A stretch of DNA of 64,000 bases from Owenia fusiformis (lineage: Eukaryota > Annelida > Polychaeta > Sabellida > Oweniidae). Below, piece after piece: positions 13,001 to 28,000 of the stretch. The DNA lies in the NCBI GenBank assembly GCA_903813345.2, contig CAIIXF020000007.1, positions 20,635,564-20,699,563 on the forward strand, read 5' to 3'. Each line of letters opens with the position of its first letter. The first letter of the stretch is position 1. The notes under the pieces were generated by a model that had not been told where the DNA came from, made no database searches, and saw nothing but the letters and a program-made list of their open reading frames with translations. The translations under genes and the position numbers were made by a program.

Positions 13001-16000
13001 TTAGACCCTTTTGATTAAACAAAATGTAATGGAGACATCTTTATTTTAATTCCAAATAAATTAAATGTTTAGAGTCTATAATATTTGTCATGGTAACTCA
13101 CTAAACCCATTTTATCTTTGATAAATGTATTTATTATCCAAAATGTATCCTCTACATAAAACATACACAAACTAAAAAGTAATCATTTAAATATTTAATC
13201 TAGAAACAACAAAATAATTGTCATGGTTACTCACTAAACCCCTGATGTGTACACTGGTTGCATTGCATGGTATACTTTGATGAAAGGTCGACATCCACCC
13301 CTGCCATCAAAGTTGGGAACCCCATGGATCACCAATTGATGAAGAAATAGGGGACTATTGTTGATTTTTATTGCACCTGATAAGAGCCCAGCGAAATAAT
13401 GGACGTATCTGGAAAACAAAAATACAAATTCAATGAGTGTTCATGCAGTAGATTCATTTAAATGGCTTTAATTCACTATTTTGGGCATGCCCAGAATGAT
13501 TCATCTTGATTCACAAGGTTTAGCTGACTTTGGAAGTTGAAAATGGAATGAATCTGGTTGCTCTGAAATAAATTTTACCATTAATCATTCAAGGGTTCTC
13601 TTCCCTATGAACATTTAATGAGATGGAGAAGGAGTCTTCACCGACGTGTGATTTATATTGGGAGTTCAGGCTAGTTTAATAACTGTAAAATATGGGATAG
13701 TTTAATTAGAGACCATCTGGAATGGTCTACAATAGCAAACATAATTTACCCAGATCTTACGAAATATGAGGATTTAAAGAACCATTTTTCAAAGAGGTAT
13801 TCGATTATCTCCTTTTTATTCCAGTTTTTTTATTTATTGCTATTACAGTAAAGACAAATGATTCATTATTTGATGGTATATCTGGAAATAACAAATTGTC
13901 ATTATAATGGTACTAAAGAACAAAAATGTCAAAGATTAGGCAAAGTATCCATAGTAATTCTAACTGTATCTAAACATGCAGTTAATGTTATTCTGAAGAT
14001 TATCATGATGCAATACCAACCTTTTTTGAGAGGGTTGAGTGAGGCCCCCGAGTTTGTCATCATAAAACTTCTTCATTGCAAACCTGTCCAGAGCACCTTC
14101 TGCACTATAATATAAATAATATAAATGATCATCCAATATTAAGGCACAAAATTGTATTGGACTAAATGACAATTACAGCTCTGACAGCAATCTTAAGATT
14201 CTGCATCAGTGTTTGCTAATGGATAACAATAAATACTGTATATAACAATAAATACTGTATATAACAATAAATAACAAGGGCTGATTTTTATAATATTTCA
14301 ACAGTTACACTGTACAGTATATCTAATACAGTATATGTAAATGTCTTTTATTTTATTGACTCTCGATCTGATGACGGGAAAATAACATATTGGTCACTAT
14401 AGTGTACAATAAACAAAAAAATAAAATACAATGAGACCATACTAACAAAAATACAGTAGATACAAAAAATGCAAATAAAGAAGTAGCCCCTTTGCCAGAC
14501 AATGTTCAATAAATTGATGTGGGAGTTACTTCAATGCCATGGCAACAATTAAATGATCTTACAACAAAATGCAAACACAACTCACTTCAAGTCAATTCAC
14601 TTAAATTTATTATGGTTGAAGTTCAATTTACATGAGGCCTTGTACATCTCACGAACCAATGAGATCGATCATTTGACCTTGTCTGAAAATGAGAATAGAA
14701 TGGATTTAGGGATGGTGTCCAAATATCAAAAGTTGTGGATTAACAAAGTTAATTTCATTTTTAGCTTGACCCCCATCCCCTCATCTAACAAAATTTTTAA
14801 ATGTTGACTTTTCTTTCACTTGAATATAAGAAAATCAACACTATTTGCCAACAAAACCATCATTTACCCCCTCCCCCTAACGAAACTAACTTTGTCATTC
14901 CACAACTGTTGATAATTGGATAACATGCACCAATGCTTACCTTGCACATATACTGCTATAGTGCATATATGCAGCTATAACGACCCCTAGGCGACCTGGG
15001 CCCCCCTTACAATGCACCACCACAACATGCTGGGGGTCAGTGTTCAACCATGAATCAATTGTTTTACATATACTGCATAATGTCTCTAAAGGTGGCGCTA
15101 ATTGTTCTGGCCAGCCATAGTCATGGACCTGAAACAAACATGTCTACTGAATAACACTGCATTATGGGTAATGGTCAAGTACTTGCAACAAACATGTCTG
15201 CTGAATAACATTGCATTATGGGTAATAGTCAAGTACTTGCAACAAACATGTCTGCTGAATAACATAGCATTATGGGTAATAGTCAAGTACTTGCAACAAA
15301 CATGTCTGCTGAATAACATTGCATTATGGGTAATAGTCAAGTACTTGCAACAAACATGTCTGCTGAATAACGTTTTATTATCGGTAATGAGTCAAGCACT
15401 TGCAACAAAGACATCTGCTGAATAACATTGCATTATGGGTTATAGTCAAGGACCTGAAACAAACATGTCGGTTGAAAGACACTGCATTATGGGAAGTGGT
15501 CACTGACCAGAAACAACAAAATACTTCGTTTGTTGTACTAAATATTACACTATACTGTACATTGCTCTAAATCAGTATCTGATTATCTATCAATACATGT
15601 ATGTTATGAATGTTATTACACCATTTAGGTAGCCACACATACATAAAGTAAAAAATAATCCATCAAATATCTTGTAGCCCATATTACCTTTCCCACTCGA
15701 TATGTCAAAGTTTCAACTTCTCCATTATACTGTACTGTAAGGTGCAGGTTGCATTGGATTTCAATCAATCAAAACACAATCTGATATCTTTCTAATTGTT
15801 CCCCATCAATATTGCATTGATATAATAGAAGCAAGTTTATATTTGATAGTCCGTTGCCTTGGAGAAATTGTGTTTTCCAACATGCTATGCAATTAACTCT
15901 TGAATTCAAGGCTAAATAGTTTTGGAACGTATATCAGCCTCTTGCATCTCTGCGTGGATGGCTCTTGAGACAGGACTAAATCAATGCCACATCTGCTTCA

Positions 16001-19000
16001 ATGGAAGCATCCTTCAAGAATATTTTACCCTCTGCAAGAACTTAATCTTTAATCTATACTCTTCAAATTGGAGATAATTCTTTGATCTCGCCCCGCATAT
16101 ATTCAATAAGAATTCGTAGTCTGAGAATCACGCCACTACATTTACTGTCTATGTAGCTGATATTTGTTTAATTTACAAACGCCAATAAAAGATCATACAA
16201 GCTAATTTTGGATCAAGCATGAAGATTGTATCAACATCAGAACTATAAAATCATCTGTAAGAATCAGAGGCAAGTGTTGCCAGTCAACAAAGAAAAGTTT
16301 CAATCTAAGGATATTATAATGTTAGTCAAGTGTAAAATTGTTTAAGACTGATGTTGATTGGTTGTTTCTATATTGCTCCCTTCAAAGCTTCTATGGAATC
16401 AATGATACAAGGGCACAATGTCCCAGAACAAATGAGTGAAGTGACATTTATGGTTTCTGAAAACATCTTGAATGATGAAAAATATATTATTTCATATTTG
16501 GATCACTTACTAGATCTATGAGATTATGCAGATAAATTATATGATCTTTGACAGATTCGCTACCAATCGGGAGAAAAATGGTTCTTACAGAGTTAGGATT
16601 GTTTGGAATAATTGCTAGCTAAGCACTCCCCTAGTGCTTGTTTATAAGATCCTATGCACATTGTCATTCACTCTACTCCCATCCTCTCCCTAAGGAGAAA
16701 CCTTGCTCATTGCTCTTTGTCAAAGGTCATAATTCTCTAGTCAGGGAATCTAATGTTCTAACCATATCCAGGGGCCTCTTGGGGCTTGCATCAAAGCCCC
16801 AAACCCTAATTTCAGATTTCTTTTTAATCTGACTACAGGGCAATTTGTTGCAATTGAACTGCTTCTTCATATGAACTACTGATTAATACAAATAGCACTT
16901 GTATATGCACAACCCACCACAACTTTAAACACTGACATTTCAATTGAATAAGGCATTAACATTTTTTTTTATTTCAAGTTCTCATTTAATACAAAGAATA
17001 CAAATATTATTTCACAAAAGTTTTATATGCAGAAATATGTACTATAAGTTGTATAAGTTTAAATAAATATAATTTTACATGATCTTACAAGTTGAACTTC
17101 ATTATACCCATTCAATTCATTCATACATGCATTCTCTCACTCACACGTTGACTTTTACAGTGGTATATCTCTTCACTAAGAATCCTAATGGACCATGGAA
17201 TATGGAATATGGCATTAACATACAAAATGTCACCATCTACCATTTGTTACAGATGCCAAATGACACCAACCACCAAATGCCAAGCACCATCTACAAAAAA
17301 AGTTGGAGACTATAACAATATGTCACCGCTTCTGGTGGTGACATGAAAATTGTAAGAGAAAATTGCTGAAGATTGCTCAAAGTATCAAGAATCATTTAAG
17401 GCACAAATTGGTTATTTGCTAAAACTCAATAATGAGTGATCTACTTTTCTATAAAATAGTAAAATGAAGCACAATAGCTCTGTTTGATGATTTCAATTGT
17501 TTGATGTTTTCAATTGTTTTATCTACCCTTTAGAAAAAATTAAAACAAAGCCCTCTGATGATACCTTCATGATCGGAGTCTTCCCTTGGGTATGTGTTAT
17601 TGGGTATTAGTGATATGTCATTGTTAGTGTATTGTTTAAGAACAACATGTTATTTTTGTTGCATTTTCCCAAGATTAAGAGCCAGTTTAAAGCAATAATG
17701 CAACATTATGTTTACCCGTTGAATGATCATTCAAGTACATATCAATATATTGTGTAAATCAATTATAGTTCTCAATGCCACAAAATGTAACCTCAGGTTT
17801 TTTTATATTTCATTGTTTTCTATTGCATTTATATTTCAGCATTATTGGCTACCCTAAGATTTACGGATACAGCTTGTTCTTACGCTAAATGTAATGAAGA
17901 TGAAGATAATTGAGTTTTGGTGTCATAAAGGGTAACTTAATCCAAAACTTGAGAATAACTTAAGTCAATAAATGCACTAAAGAATATTATCTTATTATTA
18001 AAGCACTGTGTCTTGAACTTCATCTAAGATCCTGTATGATTGATTTTGTTTCTTTAAAAGGGAACTTCATCTTCCCTTTTATCAGGCTGCTCTCAAGACA
18101 CCGCTCATTACAACTATTATTCATCATATCACTGAAAGGTTACAAAGGTGGTTTTTGGGGAGGTTTTGTGGTCAACTTTGTATTTATTTGATCCTTCCAT
18201 ATATCAATTCAGTCCTTCCATATATCAATTCAGTTCAATTAATTCAGAACAATTATTCTCGGAATCATTAATTCAAAAGGAATCATGGTAATAAATGATA
18301 AAATGTCACCATCATGCACACTTCATTTCAAAAGTGTCACAATTGTCACTGATACTAATGATGAACTAAAGAATGATGGAAGGACAGACGGATGATTTGG
18401 ATGGGAGAAGAGAAATGAAAAAGATCATGTACCTGAGGGTTATACTTGGCAATGTCGTATCTCTTCTTTGAGAGGTTTATGATTATGTAGTTGTTGGTGT
18501 GCTTCTTTTGTAACATACGTGTCACTTCCTGGAGGTTGCTACGATACACTGCCTCAAAACCTTCTTCTGGGAATGCCATCGCTGCAAGAACAATTTAGTC
18601 AAATCTGGGAATATGAATGCCTCTCTTAAGAGAACACATGGGAACAGCCAATCTCTGCACAAATTTCTGTTACATACAGTACTCATCACATCTTTCTGTC
18701 CTACAGTAATGCACAATATAAGAAGGGATGAGGTATCAGAATTTATCAAGATATGATAGTTGATCAACAGAATCACAGAACTCTTCAAAATACAATGTAC
18801 ATTTACTAAATAACAAATATACTATTTGAATCAATATCAACTGATAACAAGGCATTAACACACAGAATTTACCACCTGCCATTTGTTACAGATGCCAACC
18901 GCCAACACCAACCAGCATCCACAAAAAAGTTAGAGACTACATAAAACAATATGTCACCATTTGTTGTGGTGGCATACAAAACTGTGGCATTCATATAACT

Positions 19001-22000
19001 CCTGAAGGATATTAAGTAACTACATAATAACTCACCAATTATTCTCTCTGTGATGTATGTGAGATCCATCTCTAGTCCCCCTCCCTCTCTCACTCTGCAA
19101 GGTAAAAACATAATGATATTTAGTCCTATTGCTCATCTATTTCCAAAGATCCAACACCCATCACTTTATAACATTGCAACTATGGTTCAACATTATTTTG
19201 TGAATTTTATTCAATACATGAAAAATTTAACATTACCTAATGTGTGTTCATTTGGTGAAAATATTACCAAAATCTATTTGATACATCCCTCTATAAAATG
19301 TTACATTTGGGTAATGCAAAAATAGGTTAATACACTCCAATATGATTTTTTCCTGGGGATAATACAAATTTTTCATGTAATACGCTCCAATACAATTTTT
19401 TCCAGGGACAATACAATTTTTCCATCTAATACGATTCAATACAATTTTTATTCCTTCATATTTCCCCAGGAAAACAGTAGTATTATGGAATAAAACAGCT
19501 TCCTTTTATTTTACCTCTTTGTTGCGAGAGCTTCCATTTTTTATTTAAAATGTGATGTCTATTTGGGTAAATGCCATTCAGTTAGATCATGGCATTACAC
19601 CCAGTTCAAACCATAACTATTGTAAATTGGATATTTTTGACAAAGTTAAAGCAATTTTGGTGAATGAATCTCAAACAAGCTTTCTTCTTTTCTTTGGTAC
19701 TCCTGGTATTCAATAGGTTAAAATAACTTTCTACTTTAACTATCAACTTTATTGATCAGACATTTTTGTGTCAGTGACTCAATATGTAATGTAAAAACTC
19801 TAACCACAGGGTAACCCTGGATTTCAATAGACTCCATTATAAACTATCATTTATTCTACATTATGACACATTTCTAATATTCAATCAATCAAATTGTGAA
19901 AACCCCAGACTTTCACATCATAATTTCGCATCAAGTTCCCATTTGTATTTTGGATATAAAGTGGAATGTTGGGGGATCAATGGGCTTTCAAGAGAAATAT
20001 TCTCATGTTAAAATGGAGGAGATTAAACAAATAAAGGTTTTAGTCTCTATTAAGGTCTTTGGTCTCTTCTTTTTAGTTCTCACCTATATAATACGTTTCA
20101 TTATGTTATAATTTAATAAATTCTTTCATGAAAAATAATTGATTGAAAAAAACCATATCTAAATAAATAAATTACAATTATGATCAGTAACCTTAAATGG
20201 CACACTCACTATTGCTCCTCCTAAAATATTTGAGGCAATAAATTCAGAATGATCTACCTTAAAATCACACTCCACAGTAAATGAATGTATATAAAATTTG
20301 TTAGTGCTGATTATATTCCAGTATGGACATATACTTTATTCATGGAGGTATTCTGTGTGATAATGAACCTTTGATTATTCACATTTCCCATATATACTTA
20401 TATATGTACAAGAAGAACTTTGTTAAAGAATTTTTGAAGCCTATAGGCGTTAGAGATGTCCAGAACAAAAAAAATCGGAACGGTTCGGTTCGGAACATTT
20501 TGCTTCGGAATGGAACAATTTCGGAACGGTTCGGAACAGAGTGACTGCATTATTAGATTAAAATAATCTGATCATCTAGGTCTATTTGGTAGCGAAAAGC
20601 TCTTCGAAACTCTTCAAAGAGAAGGAGTAAAAAGAATGAACCTCTTTTGATTCAAAATATTGAAAGAAAAATGCTGTTTTGTGGAGATTCAAGGGCCAGA
20701 AGTTATGAAAGGGTAAAATGTTCTTGTTCCGGAACCGAACCAAAATTCTTAATTTTTGTTCCGTGTCCGAGGCCATAATTCCGCAGATCGGAAACAAAAT
20801 CGGGTATCCGTGACACCTCTAATAGGGGTAGCCTCCCACCACCCATAACCAATGAAAATATAACCATGAGATAGAAGAAGAAAAGAGCTTTAAAATGCTT
20901 TTTATTTCAAGAAAGATGCATCAATTTTTGTAAAATTTAAGATAAATCTTTATTTTTGGCTTGTTTATGCCACAATTGCACCCCCTGACTGTAAACCGAA
21001 ATTGTTTTGGCGATCGCACCCCCCCCCCTGACTGAAAGCTGGCTATGCCCATGAAGCCTGTAGTATTTAGTGTTAAGTAAGAAAACACAGTTCCATTTTC
21101 TTTTTGGCTTATTAATTAAACTGTTATTTAACTCTTCAAAGAAAACTTAACCTATTCCAGTTGACCAGTATTGGAAAGTTCATTTTCTCAAGCTGTCCCT
21201 CTCACCTGTAGCTTGTACCTATAGCTATAAACATGTCAGTGAATACCTACATGTATTAATTACATGCTCTAATTATCCAATTCTGAAGTAATCACTGTGA
21301 CTTATAGGACATGTGAAGATGTAAAAGGTGGAGTCTACGTTGTCAACACTTGTGGCTAAACAAAGTTAATTTTGTTAACTGAGAGGACAACCCATAGCCA
21401 GCTTAATAAGCATAAAGCATGACACCCCCATTTCGTTGCTAAGGGGGTTCACTTTTCAAAAATTCCATGAGGGGTTCACATTTTTAAAATAAAATGAGAA
21501 AAATTGAGAAAAACAAGTTTATTTAGTCTCTGACAGAAGGAGCTGGGGGTCACACAGCTAAGTAGTTTATAATTTGCAAAAATAGAATATGCAAGTATTT
21601 TGACATCTTCATCATACTCAACCTTGACTAATTGTCAAATTAGAACCAAGTAGAATATAGAAAAATTGATCTCTTCCTTTAAGGGAAATTAAGCCAATGA
21701 GAATAAAGTACAATGAAATAAATATTCCAATTGGTACACATGCTTATGATTAATATAGCTATTACTGTTTCCGTTGAGCTTAATACCAAAACTCAAAAAT
21801 TGCAATTTTCTTTCTGTCATTGTAGGGTTAAAAATTCCCATGAGGCATTGCTGTTCTCTAGCGGCAGTTGACTTTGAGACGTTTAATATTGATTGGTAAC
21901 AATCGTAAAGCATGTTTGTATCAGTCACGGAAATCTCTAGAGTTTAATCTAACGAGAATACTTTGTCAATTTCTATTAGTCCTTGGTAAAGATTTAATCA

Positions 22001-25000
22001 GCTATCCATCCTGACTTTGAATCTGATGTAAAATGTTTATATTCTCCAATTGAATCAAAAGTTAAACCACCCTCAAAATATTTAAACTCAGCTGAAAATG
22101 TAACCAATCTTACTTAGTTCTCCTGACATTAGACAGGTTTTATCATTTTATTATCAATTTTTGCTAATACTGCTTCATTTCTACTACCCAGCTTGTACGG
22201 TTTCTGAGACTTCAATGGATTCTTATAAGAAATTGTATTCTTGGATGTTCATCTATCACTGTCCAACGATGTGGTATATGTAATTATGTCTTTACAGCTT
22301 AGCTTCCATATTAGACACTTCTCTGGCATTTCTATGTCACAGTTCAAAGAGGGCAGAAATATCAATAAAATGGATAGACTTAACTAAATAAATGAGATAA
22401 AAATGATTTCATTATGAGCTTTTAACATATTCTTGATTCCTATTTTTTAGACTCATTCAATTAGAAAATCAATTTATGGACAAAACAACAATTTGATGTA
22501 ATTTTCAAAAACCTTTTAGAATGTCACTTTTTGGATGGCATACTGAATGTTATTGATTGAACAAATGTTATGTTAGCACTTCTGGTGTGTATTGTCATCT
22601 ACTGACAGTATATCACAGTCTATTAGAGTGTCAAAGGCAGAGCAGAAAAATCGAAGTGCATCAATTGGAAAAAAAGGGTATGGGCAAAATAACTTAGCTT
22701 TTGAATAAATAAAATTTTACATTTGGATAAGAGGTCTTGTTTGAGATAGAGATCTGATTACTTAATTCTTAGCTAGAGCTCTACATGTAGTTACTTGTAA
22801 CTTGTCTCAAAGAATTGTATTTTGTGATGTGAGTAGAAAGTACACCTGCATGCACCTAAATACACCTGGAGACACCCAACCACCCAGAGACATTGCAGCA
22901 ATGTGAGATAGCTTGGGAAAGGTTAAGAGAATGATTCAGAACAGTATAACACCTGATATGATAAGTCATTCACCTCTACATGTTTTTTGCAATGATTATA
23001 AATTATAAAAGAATGAGGCATTAATATGCAAATTGTCACCACCTGCCATTTGTTACAGATGCTGAATGCCAAACACTGAACACGATTTGCCAAACACCAT
23101 CTGCAAAAAGTAGGATAACAATATTTTTACCACTTGTGGTGGTGACATAACAATCACAGTCTCAATCTCCAGGTAGAAGGGTCAATGTCATTGAAATAGG
23201 CCTAATATACATGAAGTAGGGTCTAATGTCCGTAAAGTGTGGCTAGATGTAAAAACATCTTTCCTTAACATAAAAGTAAATAAACAAATCTCAATAATTT
23301 TAAGGTTGAAATATAAAAAGCTGTAAAGAAGTTGCAAGAAAATATGTTATACAAATAACCAAACCAACCTGAAGAAGATGTTTAAGACTTATAGGATTTA
23401 TTACTGCCAATAAAATGAAGAATGTGAAAGCAATCGGTGTAATGGACAAGATTACTGCACTTGATAATCCACTGTGTTTGTCTAATCAATACATTCAGAG
23501 CATCCAAACCTGATCAAAATGTTACATGTTATTTTCCTTTTCTGGTTGTCTAAATTGGAACATGAAGGATGTTAAAATCATGGTTAAATACAGAACTGCA
23601 TCTCACAGAAATTCATCCTGTTAAAGTAAATATTTCACGAAAATGAACAAATTCTATAAACTCAACTGGATCTGTATGTCAGTTCATTATATTGCAATAT
23701 CAAATGGAATACACACAAGCTTCTTTTGATATTGGTAACATATTCATATATTATTAATCCAGTTTTGGTCTATTATGATATATTCTTATTTTATGACAAC
23801 TATCAAATAATTAGGTTTTCAGAATAAAATATGTGGAGGATGAAAAATGAAAATGATTTCAGTTCCTCAAATCAATTGTATCAGATGGAGTGGCTCATAT
23901 CAGCTATCACAATTTTATACAGAACATTTCTATAATGTTCACCAAATAATTTCATAATATACCCAGGGGACCTGACATTTCCATAATTCCATGTCAATTG
24001 TTAGTTAAATATTTCCCTAATTTCATCTTATCCAATAAATTTCAGTCACAATTGTTTTCAGATGCAATAAATGCATGAAGTTGAAGCAAGATGAAAGCTG
24101 ATAGTGGCATAGACTTAGAATACAAATTCTGGAAGAAAGAAATTATGATATCAAATATTATATTTAGAACGGTATTTTTATTTCTAATATTAGAAAAATC
24201 ACAGATGACCGACCACCTGTGTTTGGTTGGTGTGTGTATTTGATGATATCTAATTTGCTATATGAAGTATATACCACTGGAAAGCATTATCCCTTTGTCT
24301 CTTTGATATGAAAAACACTCCTATTTGAACGCGGTCTTTTATGATAGGGCATACACTTTTGGAAATTAGATTTTCTTCTGAAATATTCATTAATACATGT
24401 ACTTGGTCATTCCTAAATATTTCTTGAACTTTGTAAAGTGCGGTGAGCGCGTATTATGGGTTGGATGCTAATTACAGACAATACGGTGAATGTAGAACCA
24501 AAAGGTTAGCTTTGCGAAAACCACATCCTCTAGATCCTCCATATTCCTTTCATTGACAATCATATGGAGTGCTTTGATGGCATTTCATACTTCTAAATAA
24601 AGGATGCCAAAGTCATGTTAACCTTTTATATACTCTGCTGAAGGGTAAAGTTACATTGATAGTGAAGTATACCTTAGTACAAAACCAAGATGTCAATTAT
24701 TCAAATATTTGGGGAAGTTATTAATCCAAAAAATAGTCTGTCTCAGTCGTGGTCCACTAGAGGTCAGCCTGACCTTTCCTGGATGGCATAAAATGTAGCA
24801 TCAAAGAATCTTATGCCAGGACATTGTGACATAACAATGATGAGGAGATTACCATAAAACCAGATCAAATTAACAAATGAAGAAGTTCAGTCAGTCAGTA
24901 ATAAACACACTGTTATCTCACCACGTGTCATCACGCACCTCCGACTTCCAATGTGAGGTTAGGACAACTGAAACTTTGTGAATCTATGTGGGTGTCATGT

Positions 25001-28000
25001 AGATAAAGACATCTGGATAGAGAAAGATATGTAGACTAGGAAAGACATAAAGAAAGACATCTGACATGTTTATAGAGAAAGACATGGAAGATTTGAGAAT
25101 CTCCAAGAAGAGTCCACAAATCTAGGACTTCCTCTTTTTGCATAATGTATCATACATGTAATCGTATGCCCCAATGGTGTTCTTACCCTGTGCGCAGAGT
25201 CTAGTTATAAACTAACCTCTGCCTAGTATAGACTATATTACAGTTTAGCAGCCCCACCCCAAAGATTGGTGCCTGTGACAGCCCAGGTAAAAATCATTTC
25301 AAATCTACCATCCTGACCCTTTCTCAACCAATCAGCGAAGAGGAAGGAACGCATGCTAAATATGTGCTCATTACCTATGCAGTGATGTCATAGGATATGA
25401 CCATATAGAATTGTATTTTGTAAATGTATTTTGACGACAAACTCTGATTGGCTCGGTGAGATCAGAGATTTATTGTAAACTGAAAGAGCGAAGATGAAGC
25501 TCTCTTTTAAGAAGAGAAGTCAAACGAATGCAAACGGTATGGTGTTCTCTGTTTGACTGAATACCATTTGTAAACATGATCTATTCTATTCAGAGGGTAG
25601 TGAAAATAAGCTTAGGGTAATAAACAAATTCATCAGAAAATATATAAGAATTCCAAACCTCTTGCTGTTAAAATAATTCTGCTTCTCTTATCTAACCAAA
25701 TGAAATTCAATAGACTCCTGTTTATAAACAGAGAATTCCATAATACAGCAAAGTATTTTCAATGTAGGAGTGACATAGCAATTGCTACACCTGTAATACA
25801 GCCAAAATGAGTTTTGAGAGATATTGACAAAATTATTTTGAATTCCTTTACTTGATTGCTCTTATTGATATAATGAATTAGGGGTTGCTTGATGTCAAAA
25901 TACAGCTCCTTGATGTCAGATATATATGGGTCCTTGATGTCACACTATATAGAATAATATATCACAATAAAAATTGTATAGCCAAAAGAAATAAGAGAAA
26001 AATACTTGCCCCAACATTTTCAAATCAAAATTTCCTGACTCCCCGACCAAACAAAATGATACAAAATGTTGATTATGAAATCATTGAGTACTTACTGGTT
26101 GACTGCCATCCCTGGTGCCCTGTTAATTACTGGGGCCTGGGGCATCAACGAGGCTCTAGACTGAAACACACAAATATAACATTTTCAATGTTAGAAAACA
26201 GTAAAGAATATGAGTTCTTGACAATAAAACTATATTTGAGTTATCTAGAAAGTAAATAATATTGAAAGTTGAAAACAGTAAAACAATATGAGTAAACTGA
26301 AAAGTAAACAATATTTGAGTTGAAAACAGTAAAACAATATGATTATACTGTAAACAATATTTGAGTTAAAAACAGTAAAACAATATGACTTAACTGTAAA
26401 CAATATTTGAGTTAAATGAGAACAGTAAAACAATATGACTTAAATGTAAACAATATTTGAGTTAAATGAGGACAGTAAAACAACAATTTGTGAGTAAAGC
26501 ATACGGTTTGGATAATAATTAATTTCAAATTGTATTAACCTACCTTATATACATCTATTAGTTTCTCATTCCAATGATAGACTCAAAGATGTTATTCAAA
26601 AATGTCATCGTTATGATTGGAAATGTCCTACTATGTGATATTTAATATCTCTTCCAATGCAAATCTCACACATTGTTTTTTAATATGTTTGTCAGCAGGA
26701 AATCAGCCAGAAAGTACAATATAAACACCACATCTAAGTGATTGCATATCTTAGAGCTCTTGAAAGTGAATGTACTTGTGGAACAAGAATTCAGAACTTA
26801 TGGCTAAAAACAAAATCTGGATTTTCAGGAAATGTTTTTAATGATTTTTACAATTGAGGATGGTAGGTCCAAATTATATTTCAAACTTCTACCTGGCGTA
26901 TTTATTTATTGTATACTTATAAATTATGAATTGAAAATTATTAACGGTTCTTCCCGAACAAGTCAATGCTAAGTTTCTATCATTTTTCCTTATCAAAGCA
27001 TAATTTGCAGTAATGATGTTATTGAAAGATGTAATATGAATTTAAATGGTTCGTCAACTAAGTAAAATTCATTTTTCTGTTTTATACTGACACAACCCCA
27101 AATTACTCGACGCGCCACACACTTTTTTCTGGCCCAACCAGACCCGAAGAATATTTGACTTGCAACACCTCTAATAATGACATCCATTGGAAAAATTAAG
27201 ATGAAAATGATAAATTAGAATCCAGGTTTTGTAGTTGACCATCCTAAACCCCCTCCTTCAATATATTGACTGTGTCTAACTCCTGGAACGTTATTGTGGT
27301 ATATATGCACATTTATGGTAATTGTAAGACATTGGAATAATATTTATTAGAAACAGGACAATTCAATACTATTGAAGCTGAACTGTGACAACACTCAACA
27401 GACCCCTACAAGGCCTACATAGCATAAAAGGAACCACTCCCCGTATTTGCAATATTAATAAAGGTGGTGGTAACATTATATTATGCTCTCTATTCATTAT
27501 TTACACTATAATTATTTCTATTTTCAATTTTGTTAACATTTTTTGCTGTAAAGTATTTCCAAACTTTCAGAGAAAATGATAAAACTGAAGAAATGTCATC
27601 TCAACATAAACTGTAATGCTAAATAAAAAAAATTTCAATTTTGAACCATGCGTTCTACATTTCTCTCTTTAAGGACCTTGCTCTTGTAAGTTCTGGTGAT
27701 CCCATCTGGTGAACATCTCTTAATCAAATAGTTTCTTAACTGAGCACCTCTCTTCTCTCGTAAAACCTTTTTCTGCTGAAAACCCTGGTTTTATGACATA
27801 ACTGACATTACACTAAGTACATACTGTAATTGACAGCACTTTGACCTACAAAAACTTACACAAACTCTTCCAAAATCACTGGCCTTTATCATCAAATATG
27901 GCAAAGATATAACCTATGCAGTATGACCTATGCAACATGATCTATACAGCATCACCTATCTATGCAACAAAACCCATGCAACATGATCTATAGCATTAAT

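Noticed and set aside
15098-15425. Repetitive 80- and 107-codon ORFs
   Set aside because: The 54-bp unit is a multiple of three, so any stop-free frame stays open through the array.
18420-18432. Intron 7 start reading V-H-D, as exon 8 does
   Set aside because: The match covers only three codons and diverges at once; probably coincidence from the GTACATGAT donor.
25885-26259. 124-codon plus-strand ORF
   Set aside because: It is antisense to tensin exon 5, without plus-strand splice or start support.
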